Source of the DNA: Brevibacterium zhoupengii
GTDB taxonomy: Bacteria > Actinomycetota > Actinomycetes > Actinomycetales > Brevibacteriaceae
Reading direction: 5' to 3'
Assembly: GCF_021117425.1 (NCBI RefSeq)
Contig: NZ_CP088298.1
Span: forward strand, 434,001 to 498,000
DNA length: 64,000 nucleotides
Shown here: piece after piece, positions 35,190-44,526 of the stretch
Position numbering within the stretch: position 1 is the first letter of the stretch
Layout: every line of letters starts with the position of its first letter
Made by a program: the position numbers and the translations under genes
The notes under the pieces: generated by a model
What the model saw: the letters and a program-made list of their open reading frames with translations, nothing else
Told to the model about the DNA's origin: nothing
Database searches by the model: none

Positions 35190-36329
35190 TCAGGCTGAGA
35201 GGCTGCGGGCGATGATTGTGCGCTGGATCTCCGAGGAACCCTCGTAGATCCGGTAGATTCTGGCGTCGCGGACGTAGCGTTCGAGCGGGAAGTCCCTGGT
35301 GAAGCCGTACCCGCCGTGGATCTGCAGAGCCTCGTCAGCGATGAACGCGGCAGCCTCGGAGGCGGCGAGCTTGGCCGTCGCCGAAGACCGGGTGAAGTCC
35401 ACCTCGGCGTCCCTCTGCTCTGCGGCGTCCATCGTCAGCAGCCACGCCGAGCGGTACTTCGTGTACATATCGGCGAGTTTGAAGGCGATGCCCTGCAACC
35501 GGTTGAGGGGCTTGCCGCTGATCCTGCGCTCGCTGGCCCAGGCCACAGCCGCGTCGAGGGCGGCCTTGCCGATGCCCAGACTCATCGCCGCCACCTCGAT
35601 GCGACCCCGGTCGAGCACGCGCATGGCCGTGGTGAAGCCCTCGCCCTCGACGCCCAGCAGCGCGTCGTCGGGCACGATCGTGTCGATGACGAATTCATAG
35701 ACCGGGCTGCCGCGCAGACCCATGGTCTTTTCCGGAGGATTGAAATCCAGCCCCGCCGAGGCGGCCTTGGTGTCGACGATGAATGCGCTGATCCCCTTGT
35801 GCCCCGCATCGACATCGGTCTTTGCGTAGACGACGATGAAGTCGGCGAATCCGGCGTTCGTGATGAAGCATTTGGTGCCTTTGAGGTGCCAGCCGCCGTC
35901 GACCTTCACCGCCTTCGTCGACATCTCAGCCGGGTTGGATCCCGCACCCGGTTCGGTCAGCCCGAACGATCCGATGACGTCGCCGGACGCGGCGCGCGGC
36001 AGCCACGATTCGCGCTGGGCGTCGGTGCCGCCGAGCAGGATCGAGTCGGTGGCGAGGAACTGCGCGGTGATGATCGACGCGGTCGAGGCGCATGCCTCGG
36101 TGACGGCGGCGACCATCTGACTCATCGCCACGGACCCGACTCCGGGCCCACCGAATTCCTCGGGAAGATTGAGACCGAGCACGCCCACCTCGGCGAGGGT
36201 CTGCAAGGTTGCGTCCGAGACGCGTTCTTTCGCATCTGCGGCCGCGGCCTGCGGCACGAGGACGTCTTTGCTGATCTGTGTGACGGCGTCGACGAGTTCC
36301 TGCTCGTCCGCGCTGATGTCGAGTCCCAT
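35190..36329 (-). CDS. acyl-CoA dehydrogenase
   Basis: 379-aa FAD enzyme that makes the 2,3-double bond in an acyl-CoA. Signatures: FGLTEPGAGSNPAEMSTKAV (FAD/substrate loop), KCFITNAGFADFIVVYAKTD, DRGRIEVAAMSLGIGKAALDAA, LQIHGGYGFTRDFPLERYVRDARIYRIYEGSSEIQRTII with the catalytic Glu region YEGSSE. Length and catalytic-Glu position match the short/branched-chain type. It follows the class III CoA-transferase by 29 bp on the same strand, so the transferase likely activates the acid and this enzyme oxidises it. Confidence 0.95.
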   Translation of the reverse strand: MGLDISADEQELVDAVTQISKDVLVPQAAAADAKERVSDATLQTLAEVGVLGLNLPEEFGGPGVGSVAMSQMVAAVTEACASTASIITAQFLATDSILLGGTDAQRESWLPRAASGDVIGSFGLTEPGAGSNPAEMSTKAVKVDGGWHLKGTKCFITNAGFADFIVVYAKTDVDAGHKGISAFIVDTKAASAGLDFNPPEKTMGLRGSPVYEFVIDTIVPDDALLGVEGEGFTTAMRVLDRGRIEVAAMSLGIGKAALDAAVAWASERRISGKPLNRLQGIAFKLADMYTKYRSAWLLTMDAAEQRDAEVDFTRSSATAKLAASEAAAFIADEALQIHGGYGFTRDFPLERYVRDARIYRIYEGSSEIQRTIIARSLSA

Positions 36330-36358
36330 GGTCCTGCTCCTTCGCTGAGTGGCGGTGT

Positions 36359-37513
36359 CTACGAGTCGGTGGTCGTCTGCGGCCGCGCTGCGCGCAGGTC
36401 GTCATTGTGCTCGCCGAGGTGGGGCACCGGAAGCGCGGATGTCGGCCTGGTGCCGTCGACGAGGAGGGGGTGGCGCAGGTGAGCATGCCCGGTGCGGGCG
36501 TCGGTTGCGGTGAGGCCGCGTCCGGCGGCGATGGGTCCGTCGATGGCCTCGGTGAAGTTGAGGACGGGGGAGTTGGGGACTCCGGCTGAGTCGAAGATCG
36601 TACACAGCTCGGTCACCGTGTGGGTGCTGGTGAAGCCCTCGATCTCGGTGCGCAGTGCTTCGTCGTTGTCGGAGCGGAGTCCGTCGGTAGCGAATCGGGC
36701 ATCGGTGGCCAGCTCGGGTTTGCCGAGCGTGGCCGCGAGGACACCGAAGAGCTTGTCATTGGCCACGGCGATGACGACAAGGCCATCGGATCCGGCATAG
36801 GTGTCGAAGGGTGCCGAGATCGGGTGACGGTTGCCGACGCGGTTCGGGGCCGAGCCGGCGGCGTGGATGGCCGTGTTCGTCGGCTGCATGGCGAGCATGA
36901 CGTCGAGCATCGGAATGTCGATGTGGGCGCCCTGACCCGTTGTCTGTCGGTGGAAGAGTGCACTCGAGACGCCGAAGGCGGCGAAGACTCCGGCGGAGAC
37001 ATCGGCAATTGATTCGCCGACTCGGGTGGGGGAGCCCTCGGGGAAGCCGGTGGCCGACATCAGTCCGCTCAATGCCTGGATGACGGTGTCGTAGGCGGGC
37101 CGTTTCGCCTGTTCACCGGTCTGGCCGAACCCGGAGATCGAGGCGTAGACGATGTCGGGTTTGACCGCCTTGATGTCCTCGAAGGACAGGCCCAGTTTGG
37201 CCGCGACTCCCGGTCGGAAGTTCTCGACGACGACATCACAGGTGCGGATGAAGTCGAGCAGCTGCGCATGCGCCTCGGGGTCCTTGAGATCGGCCTCGAT
37301 GGAGCGCTTCCCTCGGTTGAGCGAAGTGAAGTAGGTCGATCCGGTGTCGGTGAAAGGACCCAGGTGACGGGAGTCGTCACCGTGCCCGGGCATCTCGATC
37401 TTGAAGACCTCGGCGCCCTGATCGGCGAGCATGGCGGTGGCGTAGGGCCCGGCCAGCACGCGCGAGAAGTCCGCGACCCTGACCCCGGAGAGTAGTTGCT
37501 TCGTTGCGTCCAT
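36359..37513 (-). CDS. CoA-transferase, family III (CaiB/BaiF)
   Basis: 384 aa from ATG 37513 (a TTG at 37549 would add 12 residues). Family III hallmarks: LLSGVRVADFSRVLAGPYATAMLADQGAEVFKIEMPGHGDDSR, YFTSLNRGKRSIEADLKDPEA, VVENFRPGVAAKLGLSFE, the catalytic-Asp region QGAHIDIPMLDVMLAMQ, and RVGNRHPISAPFDTY. It moves CoA from a donor thioester to a carboxylic acid. Its operon mate is the acyl-CoA dehydrogenase. A TCCGATATGTCGGA palindrome sits 57 bp upstream. Physiological acid unknown. Confidence 0.94.
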   Translation of the reverse strand: MDATKQLLSGVRVADFSRVLAGPYATAMLADQGAEVFKIEMPGHGDDSRHLGPFTDTGSTYFTSLNRGKRSIEADLKDPEAHAQLLDFIRTCDVVVENFRPGVAAKLGLSFEDIKAVKPDIVYASISGFGQTGEQAKRPAYDTVIQALSGLMSATGFPEGSPTRVGESIADVSAGVFAAFGVSSALFHRQTTGQGAHIDIPMLDVMLAMQPTNTAIHAAGSAPNRVGNRHPISAPFDTYAGSDGLVVIAVANDKLFGVLAATLGKPELATDARFATDGLRSDNDEALRTEIEGFTSTHTVTELCTIFDSAGVPNSPVLNFTEAIDGPIAAGRGLTATDARTGHAHLRHPLLVDGTRPTSALPVPHLGEHNDDLRAARPQTTTDS

Positions 37514-37569
37514 GAGGACAATCCTCGAGGTGAGGAGAGTGGAAGACAACGAGTCCCGAGCGAGATTCG

Positions 37570-37583
37570 TCCGATATGTCGGA
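37570..37583. promoter_or_regulatory. palindrome TCCGATATGTCGGA, copy 2
   Basis: Inverted repeat TCCGA-TATG-TCGGA between the end of the LysR gene (37595) and the CoA-transferase start (37513). Matches copies at 35057 and 59251 in 13 of 14 bases. Confidence 0.65.
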
Positions 37584-37594
37584 AGGGGGTTTGG

Positions 37595-38488
37595 TCACCG
37601 CACGGTGGGCAGGACCGCCTCGGCGATGTCGAGGACCGAGTCGAGCGCGGCGTCCTGATTGTCGAGGCGATAGGCGAGGTAGAGCTTCGTCGTCTCGTTG
37701 TCCGCGTTGAGGGGGACGGCGACGACATCTGCGCCATAGCCGGCAGCCACCGAGTCGAAGGTGATCGCAACGCCCATGCCGGCAGCCACGAGTGCCGCAA
37801 TCGACTGAGAATCGGGAGCTTCCTGAACGACCTTCGGCGCGAACCCTGCGTCGAGGCACAGACGCATCCCGGTTTCGCGCAGATTCGAATTGGGGCGCGG
37901 TGGCAGGAAGACGAAACGCTCCTCGCTGAGCTCGGCCACGTCGACCGATGAGCGTTGGGCAAGACTGTGATCAGGGGGAACGGCGACGCACGGGCGTTCG
38001 ATCTGGACCGGACGTCCGGCGATGAGCGAGGGCCGCTGCTGCCACCTGACAAGCGCGAGGTCGAGTGTGCCGTCGATGATCCGCTCGAGGCCCTCATCGG
38101 CGTACACTCTCGACTCGAGCTGGAACGAGATGCCTGGATTGTTCTCTTCCGAGGCAGCGACCAGGGCGGCGACCAAGTGACGCGACGAGGGATGGGAGTA
38201 GCCGAAGCGGATCCGGCCGATCTGCCCGCTCGATGATCGATGCACGGATTCCACTGCAGCCTGCTGGGTGGTGAGCATGTGCTTGGCGGGTTCGTAGAAG
38301 GCTTCCCCTGCTGAGGAGAGGCTGACGGAACGGGTGGTGCGCTGGAACAGAGATGCGTCCAGTTCGGCTTCGAGTGCGCGGATCGTCCGGCTCAGGGGTG
38401 GCTGGGCCATCCCGAGGCGTTCGGCGGCACGGCCGAAATGCAGCTCTTCGGCAACCGCGACGAAGGCGCGGATCTGACTCAGTTCCAT
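37595..38488 (-). CDS. LysR-family transcriptional regulator
   Basis: 297 aa. MELSQIRAFVAVAEELHFGRAAERLGMAQPPLSRTIRALEAELDASLFQRTTRSVSLSSAG is the standard LysR DNA-binding domain; IRFGYSHPSSRHLVAALV and GMGVAITFDSVAAGYG belong to the effector domain (catabolic, CatR/BenM-like subgroup). It lies between the divergent class I CoA-transferase genes and the class III operon. A 24-bp inverted repeat at 38613-38636 upstream of the former looks like its box. Confidence 0.94.
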   Translation of the reverse strand: MELSQIRAFVAVAEELHFGRAAERLGMAQPPLSRTIRALEAELDASLFQRTTRSVSLSSAGEAFYEPAKHMLTTQQAAVESVHRSSSGQIGRIRFGYSHPSSRHLVAALVAASEENNPGISFQLESRVYADEGLERIIDGTLDLALVRWQQRPSLIAGRPVQIERPCVAVPPDHSLAQRSSVDVAELSEERFVFLPPRPNSNLRETGMRLCLDAGFAPKVVQEAPDSQSIAALVAAGMGVAITFDSVAAGYGADVVAVPLNADNETTKLYLAYRLDNQDAALDSVLDIAEAVLPTVR

Positions 38489-38612
38489 GTTCGGTCTCTC
38501 CGTGTACTCACTGGTGTTCTGCTGCTTGGTGGGACCCGCTCGCTGGTGGTCTGCTCACTGGCGCAAACTCTGGTTCGTGAACGTGGCATCCACAATCCCC
38601 ACGACAGCCACT

Positions 38613-38636
38613 ATTATTGCACGATACGGTAATAAT
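38613..38636. promoter_or_regulatory. LysR-box candidate between the LysR and CoA-transferase A genes
   Basis: ATTATTGC (38613-38620) and GTAATAAT (38629-38636) form a 7/8 inverted repeat with an 8-bp spacer, fitting the AT-rich T-N11-A style of LysR sites, in the middle of the divergent promoter. A TATAGT at 38669-38674 is a plausible -10 for the rightward genes, 9 nt before the ATG. Confidence 0.6.
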
Positions 38637-38683
38637 TGTGTGAGTCTTTTGCAGAACTCGGTCTTTAATATAGTCTGCGAATC

Positions 38684-39631
38684 ATGGACAGTGACACAGT
38701 CGTCAGTTTGCCGCACGCGGTCGAGAAGCTCGTCAACCATGGAGACACGATCGCCCTGGAGGGGTTCTCTCACCTTATCCCGTTCGCCGCGGGCCACGAG
38801 ATCATCCGCCAAGGGATCACAGGGCTCACATTCTGCCGGATGACGCCCGATCTGCTCAGCGACATGATGATCGCTGCCGGATGCGTTGATCGGCTCGTGT
38901 GCTCGTTCTTCGCCTCGGGCTCAGCAGGCAGCCTCTACGAAATCCGCCGACGCATCGAATCGCAGGATCCCGCTCCTCTGCCGGTCGAAGAGTACTCCCA
39001 CCATGCGATGACCCTGCGCTATCACGCCGGTGCCGCCCGACTCCCGTTCGCACCGATCAGTTCGTTCGTCGGATCCGATATGCCGGGCATCAACCCGGAC
39101 ATCCGCGCGGTCGTCGACCCGTACACGGGCAAGAAGATCCACGTGGTGCCCCCGCTCAACCCGGACGTCACGATCATCCATGCTCAGCGCGCTGACCGGA
39201 AGGGCAACGTCCAGATCTGGGGCATCGCCGGAGTCCAACAGGAAGCCGTCTACGCAGCCGACAAGGTCATCGTCACGGTCGAGGAGATCGTCGACGACGA
39301 GGTTGTCCGGGCCGACCCGAACCGCACGCTCATCCCCGCCCACGCCGTGGACGCGGTCTGCGTCGTCCCGACCGGCGCTCACCCCTCATACGTGCAGGGC
39401 TCCTATGACCGCGACAACGCCTTCTACCGCGAATGGACACCGATCTCAAAGGATCCCGCCCGGCTGCGCGAATGGATTGATGCGCACATACGTACCACGA
39501 AGGACCACGAGGAATACCTCGATGCGATCGGCCGTGATCGGATCGAGGCTCTGCGGATGGCGCCCAGACCTTCCGGCAGCGTCGACTACGGACGACGACC
39601 GGATGCCTCGACAGAACGGAGCCTACGATGA
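38684..39631 (+). CDS. CoA-transferase family I, subunit A (glutaconate CoA-transferase-like)
   Basis: 315 aa. HGDTIALEGFSHLIPFAAGHEIIRQG, LTFCRMTPDLLSDMMIAAG, GTAYxIRRR-like SLYEIRRRIES and VVPPLNPDVTIIHAQRADRKGNVQIWGIAGVQQEAVYAADKVIVTVEEIV match subunit A of glutaconate/3-oxoadipate-type transferases. No ribosome-binding site precedes the ATG and a TATAGT -10 is only 9 nt upstream, so translation may be leaderless. It overlaps subunit B by 4 bp (ATGA). Confidence 0.9.
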   Translation: MDSDTVVSLPHAVEKLVNHGDTIALEGFSHLIPFAAGHEIIRQGITGLTFCRMTPDLLSDMMIAAGCVDRLVCSFFASGSAGSLYEIRRRIESQDPAPLPVEEYSHHAMTLRYHAGAARLPFAPISSFVGSDMPGINPDIRAVVDPYTGKKIHVVPPLNPDVTIIHAQRADRKGNVQIWGIAGVQQEAVYAADKVIVTVEEIVDDEVVRADPNRTLIPAHAVDAVCVVPTGAHPSYVQGSYDRDNAFYREWTPISKDPARLREWIDAHIRTTKDHEEYLDAIGRDRIEALRMAPRPSGSVDYGRRPDASTERSLR

Positions 39632-40404
39632 CCACAGCTGCTGACTTCACAGAGACCGAACTCGTCGTGTGCGCGGCGGCGAAGATGCTCGCGCGCAGCA
39701 CCACGGTCTTCGCCGGCATCGGCCTGCCCACGCTGGCCGTCGACCTGGCCTACCGCACCCTCAACCCCGACATCCAGCTGGTCTACGAATCCGGTGTGGC
39801 CGGAGCCCATCCGGAGTCGATGGCCGAGGGCGTCGCCGATTCGGTCGTCGTCTCCGGCGCCGATGCGGTCGTGAACATGCATGCCCTGTTCGGCTACGTG
39901 CTCCAAGGCGGCAATGTCGACGTTGGGTTCCTCGGCGCAGCGCAGATCGACCGCTTCGGTTCGCTGAACACCACGGTCATCGGAGACTGGGAATCGCCGA
40001 AGGTGCGCCTGCCCGGTTCCGGCGGCGCCGCTGACATCATGGCCAATGCCGGCGAGGTGTTCGTCATCCTCCGCCGCCACGACCCGGCGGCAATGCCGCC
40101 TGAACTCGACTTCGTCACCTCGGCCTCACCGGTGCGGGCTGCCGAACATCCCGACTTCATCCAGCCGCGCGGATTCGGGGTCAGCACCGTGATCACCCCG
40201 TTGGGGATACTCCAGCGCAAGGACCGCCTCGGCGAGCTCGAACTCACCCACGTCCACCCCGGCGTCACGAGCGAACAGGTGCAGGAGCAGACCGGGTGGG
40301 ACCTTGCGATCTCAGACGATCTGAGCGTCACGCAGGAGCCCACCGCCGAGGAGGTCCGGCTTCTCCGCGACGAGATCGATACGGTCCGGCTCTACCTGCG
40401 ATAA
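39628..40404 (+). CDS. CoA-transferase family I, subunit B (glutaconate CoA-transferase-like)
   Basis: 258 aa. TTVFAGIGLPTLAVDLAYRTLNPDIQLVYESGVAGAHP contains the catalytic glutamate in YESG at residue 54, the same position as in Acidaminococcus GctB (recollection). GGNVDVGFLGAAQIDRFGSLNTTVIGDWESPKVRLPGSGGAADIMAN is the conserved second motif. With subunit A it forms a heteromer that transfers CoA onto a dicarboxylic or oxo-acid. Ends just before a double palindrome. Possible acids: glutaconate, 3-oxoadipate, or an aromatic ring-cleavage product. Confidence 0.92.
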   Translation: MTTAADFTETELVVCAAAKMLARSTTVFAGIGLPTLAVDLAYRTLNPDIQLVYESGVAGAHPESMAEGVADSVVVSGADAVVNMHALFGYVLQGGNVDVGFLGAAQIDRFGSLNTTVIGDWESPKVRLPGSGGAADIMANAGEVFVILRRHDPAAMPPELDFVTSASPVRAAEHPDFIQPRGFGVSTVITPLGILQRKDRLGELELTHVHPGVTSEQVQEQTGWDLAISDDLSVTQEPTAEEVRLLRDEIDTVRLYLR

Positions 40405-40408
40405 GTAA

Positions 40409-40464
40409 GTGAGGCGTCCCCGCGGGGACGCCTCACACAACGGACCGCGTCCCCGCGGGGACGC
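40409..40464. terminator. tandem perfect palindromes, double bidirectional terminator
   Basis: A 28-bp perfect palindrome at 40409-40436 and an 18-bp one at 40447-40464 share the core GCGTCCCCGCGGGGACGC. They separate convergent genes (40404 and 40473). The duplication of an identical hairpin core within 40 bp is unusual. Confidence 0.88.
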
Positions 40465-40472
40465 CTACGGAA

Positions 40473-41870
40473 TCAGGCCCGGGAGACGTCCTCGCGATCG
40501 AGGGCGGCGAGGCGCTCGTCCTCAGCGGTCTCCTCAGCGAGTTCGATCTTCTCCGCCTTCTCGGCATTCGAGTCCTCGGATGCCACCCAGCCGGTCTTCT
40601 GCAGCAAGATGAGCGTGCAGATGAGCGAGACCACGGCATAGGATGCGCCGAGAATCGCCACCGGCATAATCGTGTCTGTGCTGGTGTACATCCACTGCGC
40701 CAGTGCTGGGGTGGCTCCGGCCACGGTCATCGAGCACAGCTGGTAAGACAGCGAGATGCCCGTGTAGCGCACCTTTGCTGGGAAGGCGCGGGCCAGGATG
40801 CCGCCGATTCCTGCATAGAACATCGAGTGCGGAACGGTGGCCGCAGCCATGCCGAGGATGGCCAGCCAGGTGTTGCCGGTCTGGATGGCGAAGAACATCA
40901 GCGGCATGAGGACGAATTCGGGAACCACGATCCAGAAGATCGCCTTGCGCATGTCCTTGACCCGGCTGAGGATGACTGCGCCGAAGGGCTGGACGAGGAA
41001 CTGCACGACGAGTGCGATGGCGACGATGCCGAGGAAGCTCGACGTGCCGTAGGCCCAGTCGTGGGACTGGTCCGTGGCCCATGCCGTGGCGAAGGTGGTC
41101 TTGAGGTAGGTGACCTGCACGAGCGGCAGAGCGCCAGCTCCGATGAGGATGATTGCCCAATGCTTCTTGAACGCCTCGACCACAGGCACCTTGACCACAG
41201 CGTCCTTCTTGCGGGCCTGCTGCATGATCTGCGGCTCTTCGAGCTTGAGCCTGATGACGAGCCCGACGACGATGAGCAGGATGGAGGCGAGGAAGGCGAT
41301 CCTCCAGCCGTAGAGGATGAACTCCGGGGTGGGCATCATCGCGAGGAAGAAGAAGGCGCCGGTAGCCAGCAGGTTGCCGGTCGGTGATCCCTGCTGGGCG
41401 AAGGCCGAATACAGGATGCTCTTGCCCTTCGGTGCGCTCTCACTGGCGATGAGCACGGATCCGCCCCATTCGCCGCCGACGGCGATACCCTGCAGGACTC
41501 GCAGGAGAGTGAGGAGGATGGGGGCCGCAAGACCGATCGTCGAGTAACCGGGCAGCAGACCGACGACGAATGACGCCGCGCCCATGAGGACCAGCGTGAC
41601 CACAAGTGTCTTCTTGCGACCGTACTTGTCACCGAAGTGGCCGAAGATGATGCCGCCGAGCGGGCGAGCGATGAAGCCTGCCCACATGGTGACGAAGGAG
41701 AGCAGAGTGCCGACTCCATCGGGCAGATTCTCCGGGAAGAACACGTGACCGAAGACGAGGGCCGAAGCCGCGCCGTAGATGTAGAAGTCGTACCACTCGA
41801 TGGTGGTTCCGACGTAGGAGGCGATTCCTGCCTTACGTGCGCTTTTGGCGGTATTGACGGAGTCTGACAT
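40473..41870 (-). CDS. MFS transporter, MHS (metabolite:H+ symporter) type
   Basis: 465 aa, 12 TM. GIASYVGTTIEWYDFYIYGAASALVF is the MHS opening; GHFGDKYGRKKTLVVTLVLMG is MFS motif A; GLAAPILLTLLRVLQGIAVGGEWGGSVLIASESAPKG follows. The cytoplasmic C-terminal tail is long and highly charged (Glu/Lys/Asp from about 430). GAGAGGAC before the ATG. It faces the class I CoA-transferase operon and may import the acid that it activates. Confidence 0.92.
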   Translation of the reverse strand: MSDSVNTAKSARKAGIASYVGTTIEWYDFYIYGAASALVFGHVFFPENLPDGVGTLLSFVTMWAGFIARPLGGIIFGHFGDKYGRKKTLVVTLVLMGAASFVVGLLPGYSTIGLAAPILLTLLRVLQGIAVGGEWGGSVLIASESAPKGKSILYSAFAQQGSPTGNLLATGAFFFLAMMPTPEFILYGWRIAFLASILLIVVGLVIRLKLEEPQIMQQARKKDAVVKVPVVEAFKKHWAIILIGAGALPLVQVTYLKTTFATAWATDQSHDWAYGTSSFLGIVAIALVVQFLVQPFGAVILSRVKDMRKAIFWIVVPEFVLMPLMFFAIQTGNTWLAILGMAAATVPHSMFYAGIGGILARAFPAKVRYTGISLSYQLCSMTVAGATPALAQWMYTSTDTIMPVAILGASYAVVSLICTLILLQKTGWVASEDSNAEKAEKIELAEETAEDERLAALDREDVSRA

Positions 41871-42177
41871 GCGAGTCCTCTCAGATGGAGCATCTTTGCA
41901 CCAGCCGACGGCCAGGTCAGCGCCGTCGATGATGGATTCACAGTAAGCGGGTGAAATGCCGGCGGCAAATAACCTTGCGCTATAAATTCATAACCAACAG
42001 TGATGTAGGTGAGTGAAGCCCAGGTCACAACCGGTCTTCTGGCGGGACAGATTCCCGATAACTTCTTTTCACTCTTCAGTATCTGAGACAAATGCAGTGG
42101 CAAACGACTGTTGTCATGTGAGTATCAATCGGCGCTGTCAGGAAGTCGTGGGCAGCGTCAGGAGGCTGTCCGTCCCG
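41871..42177. other. intergenic region upstream of the MHS permease
   Basis: 307 bp between the permease start and the end of a LysR gene on the same strand. It must hold the permease promoter; an AT-rich stretch (41980-42000, GCTATAAATTCATAAC) is visible. No small gene with a ribosome-binding site and no clear dyad were seen. Confidence 0.5.
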
Positions 42178-43086
42178 TCACGAGGTCGCAGCCCCTGTTT
42201 CTGCCGACGCTTCGGAGGCGACGACGATGGCCATGCTCAGGTCGCCGACCGGACCGGTCTGATCCTCTCGTCGGATCGTCACCCAAGCCTGCGGCGCGTT
42301 CCGACCCGACTCGATCCGACTGAATGACAGACGCTCGTCGCGGCGGTAGGCGCGAGCCAGGGGAGTCGGGGCGAGGGTGATGCCCAAACCGTGCGCGACC
42401 ATCTCCAGCGCCGTCGCCCAGCTCGTGGTCTCGTGCTGGATGCGCGGCTCGAACCCATGATTACGGCAGATTCCGACGACAGTGTCGTGGTAGATGGGGG
42501 AGGCGCTCCTGCGGAAGATGACGAAGGGTCGGTCGGCCGCCTCGGCGAGGGATATGCCTTTCAATTCCGATGGCACGCACAGCCAGAAGTTCTCCCGTGC
42601 GGCCGGAGTGCAGATGACGCCGGGGTGCTGCACCGGCATGTGCCCGCACGAGATGTCGATCTCGTGGCCCAGCAGCATGTCGCTCTGACTCGCCGAGGTG
42701 GCCTCCCGGGTGGTCACGGAGATGCGCGGTCGTTCGGTGGTGAAGTCCTTCACCGCTTCCGGCAGACCGCGGTGGAGAAACGTGGCGACCGTGCCGATGG
42801 CGATCGTCGTCGGATCACCGGAGCCGACCTCGGTGGCAACTCCGTTGAAGCGATTCGCTGCCCCGACCGCGGCCTTGGCGTGGGGGAGGAGCGCCTGTCC
42901 GGCGGGTGTGAGCCTGGTGGACGGGGTGCGCAGGAACAGCGGTTTGCCGACGAAGTCCTCGAGTCGTCTGAGCTCGGCGCTCAGTGCCGGTTGGGAGATG
43001 TTCATGGCATCGGCGGCGGTCTGGAACTTCCCGTGCTCGGCCAAGGCGATGAAGTAGCGCAGACGCCGGAGGCTCGGTTCGCTCAT
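42178..43086 (-). CDS. LysR-family transcriptional regulator
   Basis: 302 aa. LRRLRYFIALAEHGKFQTAADAMNISQPALSAELRRLEDFVGKPLFLRTPSTRLTPAGQ is the HTH; effector domain GSGDPTTIAIGTVATFLHRGLPEAV and VAHGLGITLAPTPLA. It is downstream of benE on the same strand (86-bp gap), so may be co-transcribed and act on benzoate genes, or on the MHS permease. The regulon is not evident. Confidence 0.9.
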   Translation of the reverse strand: MSEPSLRRLRYFIALAEHGKFQTAADAMNISQPALSAELRRLEDFVGKPLFLRTPSTRLTPAGQALLPHAKAAVGAANRFNGVATEVGSGDPTTIAIGTVATFLHRGLPEAVKDFTTERPRISVTTREATSASQSDMLLGHEIDISCGHMPVQHPGVICTPAARENFWLCVPSELKGISLAEAADRPFVIFRRSASPIYHDTVVGICRNHGFEPRIQHETTSWATALEMVAHGLGITLAPTPLARAYRRDERLSFSRIESGRNAPQAWVTIRREDQTGPVGDLSMAIVVASEASAETGAATS

Positions 43087-43172
43087 GATCCCTCAGTCCT
43101 CCGATGCTCGACGTTGCGTGCCTCCATCACTGTACGTGCAGGAGTCGCTCGGTCGGCAGTCGGAGTTGAGTG

Positions 43173-44498
43173 TCAGGAGCGCTCGTTGCCGGCCGCCACC
43201 TTATCCCGGTGGGCCTCCTCGCGCTCATGCGCCGCGGCACGGTAGTCACCGGGTTCGAGGAACCGCGAGGCGATGCAGCCGATGAGGATTCCCCAGAAGG
43301 CTGCGTGGATGTTGAACAGGTCGAACTCGGCGATCGTGACGACGAAGGTGACCAGGGCACCGAAGGTGTACTTCGAGGAGAACCCGGAGACAAAGGCCTG
43401 CCGCAGCGCCCCGAGCATCGCCATTCCGCCCAGAGCCAGAATGTAGGCCTCCGGGGTGCCGAGCATGAACCGAGTGACCAGCGGCGAGAACAGTGCCGCG
43501 ATGAAGCACAGGAGTGAGTAGAAGACCGCCGCCGAGTACTGCCGCTTCGGGTCACCGGAGGAGGTGAGCAGGGCGTTGGTCGGTCCGGTCAGGCAGGCCG
43601 AGACCGCGCCGAAGCAGGCGTTGAGCACCGACATGATGCCCGAAGTCACTGCTGAGGCGTTGACGGGTGTCGCATGTCCGGCGGCGCGCAGCACGGCCTC
43701 ACCCTGTCCGTTCTGGACGACGAGGACCGTCAGCGTCAGTGGAATGACGAGCTCGAGCTGCGCGGCCCAGGTGAACTCCGGTGGGGTGAACACAGGATGA
43801 GCGAGGATCGGGCCACCGGATGAGAGGTCCAACTGCCCGAGGAGTACGACGGCGATGAAGCCCACGAGGAGGGCACCGAGGACAGGAGGCATGAAGCGAG
43901 CCAACCCCGGCAGCGCAGTGAGGGCGATGAACGCGACGATCATCGGGATGACGATGGCCGGGGTCGTTCGCCCCGCGTCGACGATGTCGATGCCGAAGCG
44001 CAGGAAGATCGCGGCCACCATGGCCATGACGATCGGGGGCGGGATCGCGGCCATGGCCTTCCGGACCAGCCCGCTCATGCCCAGCCCCAGGGTCAGCACA
44101 CCGGCGACGAAGAAGGCCCCGACGACCTCCCCGAAGCTCAGATGCTGCAGGGAAGGCCCGAGGAGAACGGTGCCCGGAATCGACCAGGCGAAGCCCAACG
44201 GCCGCCGGTAGACCAGGGACATGACCAGGGTCGCCAGACCAGCGGAGAGGAAGATCCCGAAGACCCAGGACGAGAGCTGGGCGTCACTGAGACCGCCGGC
44301 CAACCCCACCGCCATGGTCACGGCGATGGGGCCGGTGATGCCGAAGATGAGACCGACGACCGCGTTCAGGCAGTATTCGAGTCCGATGTCCCTGCGGATG
44401 TCCCGCAGCCTGGGCAGCCGCATCGTCGGGCGCTCGATGAGGGGTTCTTTCCCCGTCGAGCTCGGATTTGCCGAGGTGGCGTTCGGGTTCTCGTGCAT
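43173..44498 (-). CDS. benE: benzoate transporter BenE family
   Basis: 441 aa from ATG 44498; the ORF extends to 44594 without a better start. 11-12 TM segments. Typical BenE blocks: NAVVGLIFGITGPIAVTMAVGLAGGLSDAQLSSWVFGIFLSAGL, GFAWSIPGTVLLGPSLQHLSFGEVVGAF and ACFGAVSACLTGPTNALLTSSGDPKRQY. Benzoate:H+ symporter in the family. It follows benK by 28 bp and lies with benABCD, supporting the name. Confidence 0.92.
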   Translation of the reverse strand: MHENPNATSANPSSTGKEPLIERPTMRLPRLRDIRRDIGLEYCLNAVVGLIFGITGPIAVTMAVGLAGGLSDAQLSSWVFGIFLSAGLATLVMSLVYRRPLGFAWSIPGTVLLGPSLQHLSFGEVVGAFFVAGVLTLGLGMSGLVRKAMAAIPPPIVMAMVAAIFLRFGIDIVDAGRTTPAIVIPMIVAFIALTALPGLARFMPPVLGALLVGFIAVVLLGQLDLSSGGPILAHPVFTPPEFTWAAQLELVIPLTLTVLVVQNGQGEAVLRAAGHATPVNASAVTSGIMSVLNACFGAVSACLTGPTNALLTSSGDPKRQYSAAVFYSLLCFIAALFSPLVTRFMLGTPEAYILALGGMAMLGALRQAFVSGFSSKYTFGALVTFVVTIAEFDLFNIHAAFWGILIGCIASRFLEPGDYRAAAHEREEAHRDKVAAGNERS

Positions 44499-44526
44499 AC
44501 AGTCAGATCTCGTCTCGTGGTGGTTG

